Part shown: in pieces, positions 34,835 to 44,397 of the stretch
Position numbering within the stretch: the stretch's first letter is position 1
How the letters are laid out: each line of letters starts with the position of its first letter
Assembly (NCBI GenBank): GCA_026002855.1
Contig: BPGD01000001.1
Coordinates: 3,852,001-3,916,000 of the forward strand
Reading direction: 5' to 3'
DNA from: Bryobacteraceae bacterium
Lineage (GTDB): Bacteria; Acidobacteriota; Terriglobia; Bryobacterales; Bryobacteraceae
DNA: 64,000 nucleotides
The notes under the pieces: model-generated
The model's input: only the letters and a program-made list of their open reading frames with translations
Told to the model about the DNA's origin: nothing
The model's database searches: none
Made by a program: the position numbers and the translations under genes

Positions 34835-36250
34835 CTACCGCTTCGCCGGCACGGCGCGGCCGCGCTTCCATTCATAGACGAAGCCGAGCGGGTCGATGCC
34901 GAGCCGGCTGCGCAGCCCCCGTTCGATGGCCTCGCGGGCTGCCGCGTCGAGCGGCCGCGGCGCCTCGTATTGCAGCCGCATCACCGCGCCCTGCTCGGTG
35001 TAGCCGAATTCATAGCCAAGCAGGCGGCTCGCCCCTTCGGGCCAGAGTTCGCGAACGGCAGGTCTGATGCGTTCGATCACCGTCTTGCGCAGGTCTTCGA
35101 GCGACGGCGGAGGCGGCGGCGGAAGCGCAACCATCGGCTGGCGCAGCCGCTCCCGCAGGGCCGCGAGTTCCTCCTCCCCGGCGACTTTTCGCACGATCAC
35201 CGTTGCGGGCCGGTGAGTGCGCTCAATCATCAGGCGTTCGGCCGCGCGGACCTTTGCCGCCGGCACGGCCTCGGCCACCACCAGCCGCAGCACGGTATTG
35301 TCTGTCAGGATGTCCAGTTGCTGCGTGAGCACGTTCGGGGCGCCGATCAGCCGGACGGCCTCGCGCGCCGCCGCCCGCGCGGTGCTCTCGCCGGCAAGCT
35401 GCATGAGCGACTTCCGCAGCGGAATGAACAGCAGCACAAAGGTCACGGCCACCATCAGCACGCGCCAGCGCAGCTTGCCAATGTCGCCGATGGCCGGCTC
35501 CATGTGAATCTTCTCGATGAGCCTCGCGAACGGTCCCCTGTGGGCTTCGTCCCGGGTGGCCGGCGCCACCGCCTCGCGGACCTCCGCCTCGTCCATGCCC
35601 TCCAGGTAAAACACCGCAAACGCGCTGGCGCCGATCGCCACCAGGTTCGTCAGAAACAGCAGCATCGCCCCGGAGATGATGGGCCAGTTCCACCCGCTGC
35701 CGACCCCGAAGCCCACCGTGCACAGCGGCGGCATCAGCGCCACCGCGATGGCCACGCCCGGCAGAGCAGTGACGCCGCCCCCTCCTCCGCCGCGGCAGAC
35801 GACGATCGAGCCCGCCAGTCCGGAAAACAGTGCCACGCCCAGATCCAGCAGGTTCGGTTGCGTCCGCGCCAGGATCTCCGCCGTGGGCGACTGAAACGGC
35901 AGCAGCCAGACGAGAAACGCCGAAAACAGCACTGCCGCCACAACGCTGGCCACGATGCCGAGGAACGATTTGATGCCCAGGTACAGGTCCGAGGCCGCAA
36001 AGGCCAGTCCGCTCGCCAGAATCGGTCCCATCAGGGGAGAGATCAGCATCGCGCCGATGACCACCGCCGGACTGTTCAGCACCAGGCCAAACGTCGCGAT
36101 GCCGGCCGATAGCAGCAGCTCAAGGGCGTAGTTGACGTTCAGCACGCGCGCAGAACGGACCATCTGAAGATAAATGGCAGGCTTCGCCCCCGGGTCGATC
36201 TCTAGAAGCCGGTTGAAATAGTCATGGACTGCCCGCTTCGTCACCAGCAT
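34835..36250 (-). CDS. DUF389 family membrane protein
   Basis: 471 residues from the ATG at 36250; the frame is open further upstream but that part lacks family likeness. Residues about 35-300 carry the DUF389 membrane region: NSPAVVIGAMLISPLMGPIL, YLGIKSFLGIVASVVAAVLF, VALMPPLCTVGFGVGSGWNW, ISGAMLLFLTNLVAIGASAF and WRVLMVAVTFVLLFIPLRKS. The soluble C-terminal part (300-471) is charged, with a run of eight prolines (QPMVALPPPP region). The function of the family is unknown; some members are linked to TIGR00341-type proteins. It is a single gene or the first after the acyltransferase. Confidence 0.82.
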   Translation of the reverse strand: MLVTKRAVHDYFNRLLEIDPGAKPAIYLQMVRSARVLNVNYALELLLSAGIATFGLVLNSPAVVIGAMLISPLMGPILASGLAFAASDLYLGIKSFLGIVASVVAAVLFSAFLVWLLPFQSPTAEILARTQPNLLDLGVALFSGLAGSIVVCRGGGGGGVTALPGVAIAVALMPPLCTVGFGVGSGWNWPIISGAMLLFLTNLVAIGASAFAVFYLEGMDEAEVREAVAPATRDEAHRGPFARLIEKIHMEPAIGDIGKLRWRVLMVAVTFVLLFIPLRKSLMQLAGESTARAAAREAVRLIGAPNVLTQQLDILTDNTVLRLVVAEAVPAAKVRAAERLMIERTHRPATVIVRKVAGEEELAALRERLRQPMVALPPPPPPSLEDLRKTVIERIRPAVRELWPEGASRLLGYEFGYTEQGAVMRLQYEAPRPLDAAAREAIERGLRSRLGIDPLGFVYEWKRGRAVPAKR

Positions 36251-36282
36251 GCTCTCAATGCTAGCAACCCCGCTAAAAGCGC

Positions 36283-37206
36283 TCAATAAAGCGGCGCCTC
36301 GCCCGGCGGGCGCGTCTTCCAGCGGCGGTGGATCCACAGCCACTGCTCCGGGGCGCGCCGGACCGCCTGTTCGAGCCTCGCGTGCAGGGCCTGGGTGTCG
36401 CTCAGCACGTCTCCGGTGATCTCGATTTCCGGCTCGAAGTGAAGCACGTAGCGCTGTTCGGCGTCCGACCAAAGCGCATAGCCGAGAAGCACCGCAGCCC
36501 CGCTGCGGTGCGCCAGGCGCGCAAAGCCCGCATCGACGCAGGCCTTGCGGCCAAAGAAATCCACGAACACGCCGCGGTCCGCGGTGACGTTTTGATCAAT
36601 CAGGATTCCCACCGCGCCGTTGGCCCGCAGCGCTTCCACCAGAGGACGCAGAAACTGCTGGCCGCGCCCGACCACGCGATTGCCGCTCATCGTGCGGTAG
36701 CGCGTGATGAGTTCATCGAGCCTCGGGTTGTCCAGCGGGCGCGCGACCACCGTCATCGGCTCTGTCATCAGCGCGTGCGCGAACGCCGAAAACTCCCAGT
36801 TGCCGAGGTGCGCCGTGGCGATCAGCACCCCGCGGCCGCGCTCCTTCGCGCGCCGGTAGTTCTCGATGCCCTCGTAACGGATGAATTCACGCACATTGCC
36901 CGCGTGGATCTGCGGGAACCGGCTCAGCATGGCAAGCACCCGCGCCAGGTTCATCCAGCAGCCTTCCAGCAGCCGCGCGCGGGCCGCGCGCTCAAGCTCC
37001 GGCATGGCGATCTCGAAATTGCGCCAGGCCGCCGCGCGCAGACGCGGAACGGCGAGGTCATACAGGGACAGCGCCCTGCGCGCCAGCCGCACGGGGTCGC
37101 CGCTCGCCCGCAGCGCGGCGAGCAGCGCCCGGGCCAGCGCCGCCTCGGCATGGTTGCGCAATGGGGACCGGCGCGCCAAAGCGGTATTGTAGCCCGGATT
37201 TCTCAC
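36283..37206 (-). CDS. Lysophospholipid / lauroyl acyltransferase family protein (LpxL-like)
   Basis: 307 residues from the GTG at 37206 or 292 from a TTG at 37161; neither has a good ribosome binding site, so the start is uncertain. The catalytic H-x4-D/E motif is HLGNWE (in IATAHLGNWEFSAFAHALM). Downstream family blocks are MTVVARPLDNPRLDELI, GAVGILIDQNVTADRGVFVD and FFGRKACVDAGFARLAHRSG. The N-terminal part (LARALLAALRASGDP) may be a weak membrane helix. Members transfer acyl chains to lipid A precursors or other glycolipids at the inner membrane. Lipid A biosynthesis is the likely role in a diderm. Confidence 0.85.
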   Translation of the reverse strand: MRNPGYNTALARRSPLRNHAEAALARALLAALRASGDPVRLARRALSLYDLAVPRLRAAAWRNFEIAMPELERAARARLLEGCWMNLARVLAMLSRFPQIHAGNVREFIRYEGIENYRRAKERGRGVLIATAHLGNWEFSAFAHALMTEPMTVVARPLDNPRLDELITRYRTMSGNRVVGRGQQFLRPLVEALRANGAVGILIDQNVTADRGVFVDFFGRKACVDAGFARLAHRSGAAVLLGYALWSDAEQRYVLHFEPEIEITGDVLSDTQALHARLEQAVRRAPEQWLWIHRRWKTRPPGEAPLY

Positions 37207-37479
37207 TAGCAGGCCACGGCAGGGAATAGCCCCGTGCCAAAAACGTTTCTCTGAAGAAATGTTTTGCCAGCCCCGCAACAGCCGCCGCCTCCACCGCTCC
37301 GCCCTCGCCCTCCCCAGACCCCTCGTCCACCCTGCCGGTCGCACCGCCGCTTCTCTGTGCGCCTGCGCGTTCTCGAAAGGCTCCGTCGCCTTCTTCGTTA
37401 CGCCCCGCGCAAAAGCCTGCGCCACCACCACGGCGGCCGCCGGTGGTCAAAACTCCCGCTCGCCTGCCGCCCGCGCCCG

Positions 37480-38331
37480 CTACACCCGGTAACAGCCAAA
37501 CACCCGCACCAGGTCGCACAGCTCGCCCAGATGGCCCAGCGCCCGCTTCACCCGCTCCTCCTCCACGTGGCCCAGAAAATCCACGTAGAACAGATACTCC
37601 CACGGCTTGCCGCGCAGCGGCCGGGATTCGATCTTGGTCAGCGAAAGGTCCCGCAGCGCAAATGCGCTCAGCGCCCGGAACAGCGACCCCGGCTGGTTTC
37701 GCGTCGAAAACACGATCGACGTCTTCCACCCCTTCTTCCCCGTCTCATCGAGCCTCAGCGGCGGCTGCCCGGCCCGGCGCAGCAGGAAAAAGCGCGTGTA
37801 ATTCTGCCGGTCGTCCTCGATCGAGCGCCGCAGGATCCGCCCTCCGTAAGTCTCCGCCGCCACCACGCTGGCAATCGCGGCTGCGTCCGTCACCTGCTCC
37901 TCGATGAGCATTTTTACGCTGCCCGCCGTGTCATAGAACGGCACCCGCTCCCACTCCGGATGCGCCCCCAAAAACCGCAGGCATTGGTTCAAAGCCACCG
38001 GATGAGAGAATACACGGCGAATATCACGCAGCCGCACCTCAGGACGCGCAATCAGGTTGTGGACGATCCGGAGATTCAGCTCCGCCACAATCCGGTGATC
38101 GAAATTCAGCAGATGGTCATAGTTCTCATGCACCGACCCGTGCAGCGTGTTCTCAATGGGGATCACCGCCGCGTCGGCTGTTCCGTCCTCCAACGCCCGG
38201 AACACGTCCTCAAATCGTTGACAGGAAAGGACGCGGATCGAATTGCCCAGCAGTTGGAGCGCGGCCTCATGGCTAAACGAACCGGCCTCTCCCTGAATCG
38301 ATACCGTCATCGGATTTTTCCGGGCCGTCAT
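37480..38331 (-). CDS. pheA: Prephenate dehydratase
   Basis: 283 residues. The catalytic domain has SIQGEAGSFSHEAALQL, AAVIPIENTLHGSVHENYDH and the TRF motif (NYTRFFLLRR). The C-terminal ACT domain begins SIVFSTRNQPGSLFRALSAF and contains LTKIESRPLRGKPWEYLFYV, where ESRP is the phenylalanine-binding signature. There is no chorismate mutase fused. It converts prephenate to phenylpyruvate in Phe synthesis and is probably inhibited by Phe through the ACT domain. An ATG at 38310 (MTVSIQGEAG) is an alternative start that would drop seven residues. Confidence 0.95.
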   Translation of the reverse strand: MTARKNPMTVSIQGEAGSFSHEAALQLLGNSIRVLSCQRFEDVFRALEDGTADAAVIPIENTLHGSVHENYDHLLNFDHRIVAELNLRIVHNLIARPEVRLRDIRRVFSHPVALNQCLRFLGAHPEWERVPFYDTAGSVKMLIEEQVTDAAAIASVVAAETYGGRILRRSIEDDRQNYTRFFLLRRAGQPPLRLDETGKKGWKTSIVFSTRNQPGSLFRALSAFALRDLSLTKIESRPLRGKPWEYLFYVDFLGHVEEERVKRALGHLGELCDLVRVFGCYRV

Positions 38332-38494
38332 GGTGGATCACGCCGGGTGCCGCCCGCCAACGCCCCAGGCCCGTTTTCCGAAATCGGAGCAGGCGGCTTG
38401 CGTCTGTTCCGAATTCAGAACAGAATCAAAGTAGCGAGCCCTTTGCCCGGCTGCCGGGGCAGGCGCGGTGGGAACCGGCGATCCCGATGATACC

Positions 38495-39289
38495 ATGCTG
38501 GAACCTGGACTGAGACTCAAGCAGATTCGGGAACGGCTCGGACTCCGCTACCGCGACGTCGAAGAGTTCAGCCAGCAGATCGCCGACCGCCACCGCAACA
38601 GCGAGTTTCTCATCCCCATCAGCCGCCTCTCGGACATCGAAAACCGCGGCGTCGTGCCTGGCATCTACAAGCTCTATTCGCTGTGCGCCATCTACCGGCT
38701 CGACCTGGCGGAAGTGCTGAAATGGTACGGGGTCGACCTCGCCGAGATGCCCGCTGACAGCGTCTCGCTGGCCTCGGGCAAAACCCATCTGATGGGCTTC
38801 AGCCGCTCCTCGCTCCGCACCTGGTCAAGCGAGGTTCTGGTGCCGCTGGCCCTCGACCCCGGGCTGGACCTTTCAAAAACCACCTTTCTCAGCCGCTTCA
38901 TCCAGAGCTGGGGCACGCTTCCCCTCATGATCCTCAGCGGCCACGAGCCGAAAAATTACCGCTACGCCTACCTGGGCACGGAGGACTGGTTCATGTACCC
39001 GATCCTCCGCCCCGGCAGCCTCCTTCTCATCGACGAGAGCCGCCGCAAGGTCGTCACCAGCGGCTGGGCGAGCGAACTCGACCGCCCCATCTATTTCCTC
39101 GAGCATCGCGGCGGCTGGATGTGCGCCTGGTGCAGCCTCACCGAAAACCAGCTCGTTGCCATCCCGCACCCGGCCAGCTCCATGGCCCCTATGGTCTTCG
39201 CCTGGCCGGATGATGTCGAGGTGCTTGGGCAGGTCGTCGGCGTCGCCAACCGGCTCACGGCTCCGGCGAAGAGCCGGGTTCGCTCCTGA
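38495..39289 (+). CDS. XRE-type regulator with S24-like C-terminal region
   Basis: 264 residues from the ATG at 38495. The N-terminal helix-turn-helix is LRLKQIRERLGLRYRDVEEF with ISRLSDIENRGVVPGIYKLY. A central linker is followed by a beta-rich C-terminal domain (LGTEDWFMYPILRPGSLLLI, DESRRKV, RPIYFLEHRGGWMCAWCSL). The sequence MYPILRPGSLLLID resembles the start of S24/LexA peptidase domains. The catalytic Lys is not obvious, so it may only sense rather than cleave. Its gene overlaps the 3' end of the convergent gene at 39255-39701. Targets are unknown. Confidence 0.8.
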   Translation: MLEPGLRLKQIRERLGLRYRDVEEFSQQIADRHRNSEFLIPISRLSDIENRGVVPGIYKLYSLCAIYRLDLAEVLKWYGVDLAEMPADSVSLASGKTHLMGFSRSSLRTWSSEVLVPLALDPGLDLSKTTFLSRFIQSWGTLPLMILSGHEPKNYRYAYLGTEDWFMYPILRPGSLLLIDESRRKVVTSGWASELDRPIYFLEHRGGWMCAWCSLTENQLVAIPHPASSMAPMVFAWPDDVEVLGQVVGVANRLTAPAKSRVRS

Positions 39290-39701
39290 GCGCTTCCAGC
39301 AACACCGTGAAATTCGACTCGTAAAGCTCGCGTTGCGCCGGACTGGCCCAGGCCGGAATCACTGCCCGGTACGGCGCCAGCCGCAGCCAGTTCTCCACCA
39401 GCGTCCGCTTGCTGGCAGGCAGGGTGGAGAAGTATAGCTCCAGGTCCGCTTTTTGCTGGTCCAGCCGCAGCGCCAGCCAGTTCAGGAACGTATCCTCGTG
39501 GCTGCGGCGAATGGCTTCGTCTGCCTCCCGCTGTCCGAAAATCATTGCCAGCCCGTGATGGGCGTACTGGCCGGTGTTGACATCGCGCAGTGAGGCCAGA
39601 AACACCAGCCGCGCGTAAATCGACGGAATGCCCGCCAGAGTCCGCCGCCAGAGTTCCTGCGCCGGCCTGGGCTTCGATTCCATCGATCCGCGCCTCAGCA
39701 C
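39255..39701 (-). CDS. Hypothetical protein
   Basis: 148 residues from 39701 (or 142 from an ATG at 39683). Mostly helical, with LWRRTLAGIPSIYARLVFLA, HHGLAMIFGQREADEAIRRS, HEDTFLNWLALRLDQQKADL and LPASKRTLVENWLRLAPY. No signal peptide or membrane segment. The even codon use and the absence of a better frame support a real gene. It overlaps the regulator gene tail to tail by 35 bp. No family is recognised. Confidence 0.7.
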   Translation of the reverse strand: MLRRGSMESKPRPAQELWRRTLAGIPSIYARLVFLASLRDVNTGQYAHHGLAMIFGQREADEAIRRSHEDTFLNWLALRLDQQKADLELYFSTLPASKRTLVENWLRLAPYRAVIPAWASPAQRELYESNFTVLLEALRSEPGSSPEP

Positions 39702-39935
39702 GATGTACCTGTCCTCATCGGGCGCCGCGCCCGCTCGCGGGCCGGCTCCTTTTCTTCGCTATATCCTACACCCATTTTGACGAAAACGGTTCGGCTTTTT
39801 CTGCCTGGCCGCCCCGCCAGCCGCCCGTGTTCCATCGGCGGAAATCCTTCGCTTCCGCCGATGGGAAACGGCCATCTCCGGGTTAGTCTGGCCATCGGAA
39901 TCCCAATTCCACCCCGAAAGGAGAACCGACCGAAA

Positions 39936-40103
39936 ATGAAGAGAATCCTGCTTGCCTTCCTGCTGATGCTGCCCGTGATGAGCGCCGTCAACCGCGCCAC
40001 CTCGGACCCGATGCCCGATCCCTGCTTCCCCTGCAATCCCCCGTGGCCGCCGGACGGCACAAAGGGAGGCGTGGTCATCGAGCTGCCTCTCTCCATGCGC
40101 TGA
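39936..40103 (+). CDS. Small secreted Pro/Cys peptide
   Basis: 55 residues with AAAGGAG about 12 bases before the ATG at 39936. A typical signal peptide (MKRILLAFLLMLPVMSAVNR) is followed by a short mature part with DPMPDPCFPCNPPWPPDG, then GGVVIELPLSMR. The two Cys are three apart. I do not recognise a family. It lies in a gap that would otherwise be non-coding, and the strong ribosome site supports translation. Confidence 0.6.
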   Translation: MKRILLAFLLMLPVMSAVNRATSDPMPDPCFPCNPPWPPDGTKGGVVIELPLSMR

Positions 40104-40209
40104 GGCCAAACAAGGATTCCCCCTGCGGGAGGGAGCCGGGCGGTGCCCTCCCGCATTCCTCTTTTTCCTCCCGCCATTCCCTTATCTGATATGATCGCCT
40201 CCGAGCGCG

Positions 40210-41001
40210 ATGAGCACTCTTCGACTCCTTGAGCTCTCCGTCTGGTACGCGACCATCGTCCTCCACGCGCTGCTTGTGTGGAAAATGCTGCGCTGCCGGC
40301 TCGCCGGCAACTATCCCGCCATCTTCTCCCTCCTCGCCATGCAACTGGTCCGGTCGGCGTGGCTGATCCAGTACATCTACACCCCGGAGGCTTACAGAGC
40401 CAACCTCAACAGGTACGCCCTGACGATCCTGTTCACCGAGCCGGTGCTCATCGCTGCCAGGGCAGTGTCTGTCATCGAGATTGCCGGAAACATTCTCGCA
40501 GCCTATCGGGGACTGCGCGTGCTCGGCGGCACTGCGCTGCTGGTGGGCCTGGCGGGAAGCCTGCTGGTGTCCCTGCTCCTGCACTCCTCCGAATTCACCT
40601 TTTCCAACGAGCCCGCCTTCTGGCTGCGCGTATTGTATCTGACGGAGACCACCGTCTACACGGCGCTGCTGCTCTTCCTGCTGCTGCTGGCCCTGTTCGT
40701 GCTCTACCATCCGGCCCCAATCCGCAGGAACCTCCTCGCCCACGGCATCGGCTTCAGCATCTACATGATCAGCTCGGCCGCCGCCGTCTGGCTTCGCAAC
40801 CAGGATGCGGCCCAATGGACACGGCTCGCCAGCACCATGCGGCTCGTGCTGTCTCTGGCCGGACTCGCCGCCTGGGTCTGGATGCTGAGCCCGAAAGGGG
40901 AACAGGAGACCGTCTCCGTGCACGTCCCGCTGTCTCCGGAAACGGAAGAGCGGGTGCTCGCCCGGCTCCACGCCCTGAACTCCGCGCTCGAGCGCAAATG
41001 A
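40210..41001 (+). CDS. Seven-helix membrane protein of unknown function
   Basis: 263 residues with about seven hydrophobic segments: LELSVWYATIVLHALLVWKM, YPAIFSLLAMQLVRSAWL, a weaker third near residue 75, GTALLVGLAGSLLVSLLL, TALLLFLLLLALFVLYH, LAHGIGFSIYMISSAAAVWL and LVLSLAGLAAWVWML. The cytoplasmic tail is short and charged. The layout resembles acidobacterial 7TM proteins of unknown role. Its stop overlaps the start of the TPR gene (ATGA), so the two are probably translated together and may act together. Confidence 0.8.
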   Translation: MSTLRLLELSVWYATIVLHALLVWKMLRCRLAGNYPAIFSLLAMQLVRSAWLIQYIYTPEAYRANLNRYALTILFTEPVLIAARAVSVIEIAGNILAAYRGLRVLGGTALLVGLAGSLLVSLLLHSSEFTFSNEPAFWLRVLYLTETTVYTALLLFLLLLALFVLYHPAPIRRNLLAHGIGFSIYMISSAAAVWLRNQDAAQWTRLASTMRLVLSLAGLAAWVWMLSPKGEQETVSVHVPLSPETEERVLARLHALNSALERK

Positions 41002-41981
41002 CGGCGCGCGGGCTTGAAGCCCGCCCGCGCGCGTGCCATCATGATCGGCGGAAGCCCGTGTGCGCCGCGCTCCTGCTGCTCCTGCTGGCTGAAGTTTACG
41101 AAGTCCGGGGAACCATCGTTCCCGCCGTGCAGGCGTCGGTCGCCCTGCACGGGGCCACGGCGCCCTTCCATTCCTCCACCCTCTCCGGCCCGGATGGCCG
41201 CTTCCGGTTCAGGAAAATCGAGCCGGGCACATACACGCTCATCATCTTCGTCCCCGGCCATGGAGAGACGCGCAAGACGATCTCCGTCGGCCCATCCACG
41301 GCGGACCGCAAGGGGCGCATCGAGCTGGCCGTGCGGCTGGAGGAGAGCCGCATGACACCGGACCGCTCCGCCGTCGTCAGCATGCGCCAGCTCGCGATCC
41401 CGGACAAGGCCCGCGACGAGTACCGCAAGGCCAGCCGCAGCCTGGAGTCCCGCGACGTCGAGGCCGCCATCGCTCACCTCAAACGCGCCGTCGAGATCGC
41501 GCCACAGTTCGCCGCGGCCTGGAATTTCCTCGGCACCATCGCCTACCAGACGCAGCGTTATGCCGACGCCGAAAAGTATTTCCTGCGCGCCCTGGAAGCC
41601 GACTCGAGTGCCTATGAGCCGGTGGTAAACCTTGGCGGCGTCTATGTCACCATCGGCCGGTTCGACGAGGCCTGGAAATACAACCTGAATGCGGTCCTGC
41701 GGCGGCCGAACGACGCGCTGGCCCACTCCCAGATGGGGATGACGTATTTCGGCCTCGGCCGCTATGATCTGGCCGAAAAGTACCTGCTCGAGGCGATCCG
41801 GCTCGACCCGGCTCACTTCAGCCACCCGCAGCTCACCCTGGCCGAGATCTACCTCCGCCGCGGCCAGAGCGCGCGCGCCGCCGACCTGCTCGAGGATTTC
41901 CTGCGCCGCCACCCCGACAACCCGGCGCGGGACTCCATCCGCGCCATGATCTCGAAGCTCCGCGGCAGTCCCAAAAGCTGA
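40998..41981 (+). CDS. Exported TPR protein with carboxypeptidase-regulatory-like domain
   Basis: 327 residues from the ATG at 40998, overlapping the previous stop; a GTG at 41058 would give a shorter, cleaner signal peptide (CAALLLLLLAEVYEVRG). Residues about 35-115 form a Greek-key carboxypeptidase regulatory-like domain (TLSGPDGRFRFRKIEPGTYT; GRIELAVRLEE). TPR units follow from about 140 (AIAHLKRAVEIAPQFAAAWN, YADAEKYFLRALEADSSAYE, FDEAWKYNLNAVLRRPNDAL, YDLAEKYLLEAIRLDP). It is likely a periplasmic or outer-membrane-associated scaffold. It ends 3 bp from the convergent aminotransferase gene. Confidence 0.82.
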   Translation: MTARGLEARPRACHHDRRKPVCAALLLLLLAEVYEVRGTIVPAVQASVALHGATAPFHSSTLSGPDGRFRFRKIEPGTYTLIIFVPGHGETRKTISVGPSTADRKGRIELAVRLEESRMTPDRSAVVSMRQLAIPDKARDEYRKASRSLESRDVEAAIAHLKRAVEIAPQFAAAWNFLGTIAYQTQRYADAEKYFLRALEADSSAYEPVVNLGGVYVTIGRFDEAWKYNLNAVLRRPNDALAHSQMGMTYFGLGRYDLAEKYLLEAIRLDPAHFSHPQLTLAEIYLRRGQSARAADLLEDFLRRHPDNPARDSIRAMISKLRGSPKS

Positions 41982-41984
41982 ACG

Positions 41985-42932
41985 TCAGGCCTGCGCGGCG
42001 TGCAACGGCTGGTAGCACGGGTGCAGCCACGTGTGGTAGTCGATGATGCGCCCGCGCACCGCCTGCGAGTACAGCTCGCGCAGGTGCGCCGTGAGCGGGC
42101 CGATCTCTCCGCTGCCCACCGGGATATGGTCGACGCGCGTGACCGGCGCGATCTCGACCGCCGTGCCGGTGAGAAACAGTTCCTCGCAGGCGTACAGCTC
42201 CGTGCGGTCGATGGGCCGCTCGATCACCTCCAGGTGCAGCTCGCGCCGCGCCAGCTCGATGACCGAGGCCCGCGTGATGCCTTCCAGGATGTTCTCCGAA
42301 GGCGGCGGCGTGATCAGCCGGCCGTGGCGCACCATGAAGAGATTGCAGGTGGCGCCCTCGGCCACATGGCCGGACTCGTTCAGCAGGATGGCCTCGTCGT
42401 AGCCGTGCCGGTGCGCCTCCGTGGTGGCAAGCACGCTGTTGACGTAGGCCCCGCAGATCTTGCCCCGCGCCGGCAGGGCATGGTCTTCCAGCCGCCGCCA
42501 GCTCACCACACCCGCATGCAGCCCCTTCGAGCTGTCCAGGTAGACGCCAAAGGGCACGGCGATGATGGCAAAGTCGTATTTGCCGTCCGGACGCACCCCG
42601 ATGCGCGGCGACGACATGTAGGCGATCGGCCGCACATAAATGTCCGTGCGGAACCCGTTCAGCCGAACAAGCTCGGCCGTCAGCGCCGTCAGTTCCTCCG
42701 GACTCCTGTCCGGCTCGATGCCCAACATCCGGCAGTTCGTCTTCCAGCGCGCATAATGGTCCTCGGCACGCACGAGAAACAGCTCTTCAGCCTCCGGCGA
42801 CCAGTAGCCCCGGATCCCCTCAAAGACTCCGGTGCCGTAATGGAGCGCGTGCGTGAGAATGTTCACCTGGGCCTCGCGCAGCGGCACCGTGCGTCCGTTG
42901 AAGTAAACGACCGTGTCCATCATGTCAGGCAT
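41985..42932 (-). CDS. ilvE: Branched-chain amino acid aminotransferase
   Basis: 315 residues. PLP class IV fold: THALHYGTGVFEGIRGY near the start, the PLP Lys158 in ARGKICGAYVNSVLATTEA, the phosphate-binding NESGHVAEGATCNLFMV and ENILEGITRASVIELA. It interconverts Leu/Ile/Val and their 2-oxoacids with 2-oxoglutarate/Glu. It is last in the 47064-41985 operon and overlaps the 2-oxoacid oxidoreductase gene by 8 bases (ATGCCTGA). This links it to the oxidoreductase that would act on the same 2-oxoacids. MMDTV at 42923 is an alternative start. Confidence 0.93.
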   Translation of the reverse strand: MPDMMDTVVYFNGRTVPLREAQVNILTHALHYGTGVFEGIRGYWSPEAEELFLVRAEDHYARWKTNCRMLGIEPDRSPEELTALTAELVRLNGFRTDIYVRPIAYMSSPRIGVRPDGKYDFAIIAVPFGVYLDSSKGLHAGVVSWRRLEDHALPARGKICGAYVNSVLATTEAHRHGYDEAILLNESGHVAEGATCNLFMVRHGRLITPPPSENILEGITRASVIELARRELHLEVIERPIDRTELYACEELFLTGTAVEIAPVTRVDHIPVGSGEIGPLTAHLRELYSQAVRGRIIDYHTWLHPCYQPLHAAQA

Positions 42933-44397
42933 GGCAGGGCTCCTTTACGGTCTCAGCTTTCAGCTCTCGCAGCGCCTGGCGGCCGCGTTCGAGGGCGCGG
43001 CGATCCAGTTCAAGCCACTTTTCTGACTTGACGACCCGCGCCATCGCCCGCTCCACCACTTCCACCGGCACCACCGGCAGCGCCTCCAGCAACGCGCCGA
43101 GCGCCACCACATTGCCCGCCTTGGCGCTGCCCTCGCGGTCGGCGATTTCGAAAAAAGGCAGCGCGTACATGGCGACGTCGCTGCGGCGGGCGTCCCCCGG
43201 AATGGCGCTGCCATTGTACAGGACAGTGCCGCCCGGTCGCACCGCGCCAAGGAATTTCCGCAACGACGGCTCATTCAGCGCAATCAGCACGTCTGGCTTC
43301 GAAACCAGCGGCGAGTCAATCGGCTTCGACGACAGCCGCACGTGACAGTTAGAAGTGCCCGAGCGCATTTCGGGGCCATAGCTCGGCAGCCACGAGACCT
43401 CGAGCCCATAATCCATGCCCGCTTCAGCGAGCAACTGGCCGAGCAGCAGCACGCCCTGGCCGCCGAAGCCGGCCACGCGGATGCGCAGGTCGACCTCGCC
43501 TGTTGCGCCGCGGCGCTCGAAGGCCGGCTCTTGTTCGGGAATTCGCAGCAGACGCGGCAGCTCGGCGAGCGGCGCGCCCGGCGGGCGCGCCGGCAGCGGC
43601 TCCCGCTCGGCGGTCCGGTCGCACTTGACCCCTAACGGATAAAGGCTTGTCATCACCTCGCGCACATGACGCTGCGCCTCGACCGGATCCATCTTCCAGA
43701 TCGTCGGGCACGGCGACAGCACTTCGACAAGCGAAAAGCCAAGCCCCTTCATCTGGGACTCGAGCGCCTTGCGGATGGCGCGCCGCGCTGCCAGGATCTG
43801 CTTCACGTTGCCGAGCGCGACACGTTCAATATAGACGGGACCGTCGAGCGCGGCCAGCACTTCGCTGACATGCAGCGGATAGCCGTCGTTTTGCGGAGTG
43901 CGGCCGAACGGAGTGGTCGTCGTCCTGTTGCCGAGCGGCGTCGTCGGCGCCATCTGGCCGCCGGTCATGCCATAAATGGCGTTGTTGACGAAGATGCAGG
44001 TGATCGGCTCGCCGCGGTTGGCGGCGTGGAGGATCTCGGCCGAGCCGATGGCGGCCAGGTCCCCGTCGCCCTGGTAGGCGATGACGATCGCATCGGGCCG
44101 GGCCCGCTTGATGCCGGTCGCGGCCGCAGGCGCGCGGCCGTGCGCCACCTGCACGTTGCCGGTGTCGAAGTAGTAATAAAGGAAGACCGAGCACCCCACC
44201 GGCGATACGACGACGACACGGTCGGCGATGCCGAGCTCGTCGATGGCCTCCGCCAGCAGCTTCAGCGTGATGCCGTGGCCGCAGCCCGGACAGTAGTGCG
44301 TCTGGTGCTGGTTGTCCTCCTTGCGGAAGTACGAATCGTACAGGCAGTCGGCCTTGGCGTGAATGGGCTTCATGTGGGCGGGGATCGTCTCAGGCAT
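42925..44397 (-). CDS. 2-oxoacid:ferredoxin oxidoreductase, fused beta-gamma subunit
   Basis: 490 residues. Residues 1-260 are the TPP-binding beta subunit: the CPGCGHG motif (36-42), [20 protein letters not shown], and the TPP/Mg motif [15 protein letters not shown] with [12 protein letters not shown]. After a Pro-rich linker (about 262-300), residues 304-480 form the gamma domain ([39 protein letters not shown]). In most bacteria these are separate genes or gamma is joined to alpha. With the alpha subunit and ferredoxin upstream it would oxidise 2-oxoacids to acyl-CoA and CO2, or run in reverse. The neighbouring aminotransferase favours branched-chain 2-oxoacids (VOR) over 2-oxoglutarate. 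Confidence 0.9.
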   Translation of the reverse strand: MPETIPAHMKPIHAKADCLYDSYFRKEDNQHQTHYCPGCGHGITLKLLAEAIDELGIADRVVVVSPVGCSVFLYYYFDTGNVQVAHGRAPAAATGIKRARPDAIVIAYQGDGDLAAIGSAEILHAANRGEPITCIFVNNAIYGMTGGQMAPTTPLGNRTTTTPFGRTPQNDGYPLHVSEVLAALDGPVYIERVALGNVKQILAARRAIRKALESQMKGLGFSLVEVLSPCPTIWKMDPVEAQRHVREVMTSLYPLGVKCDRTAEREPLPARPPGAPLAELPRLLRIPEQEPAFERRGATGEVDLRIRVAGFGGQGVLLLGQLLAEAGMDYGLEVSWLPSYGPEMRSGTSNCHVRLSSKPIDSPLVSKPDVLIALNEPSLRKFLGAVRPGGTVLYNGSAIPGDARRSDVAMYALPFFEIADREGSAKAGNVVALGALLEALPVVPVEVVERAMARVVKSEKWLELDRRALERGRQALRELKAETVKEPCHA

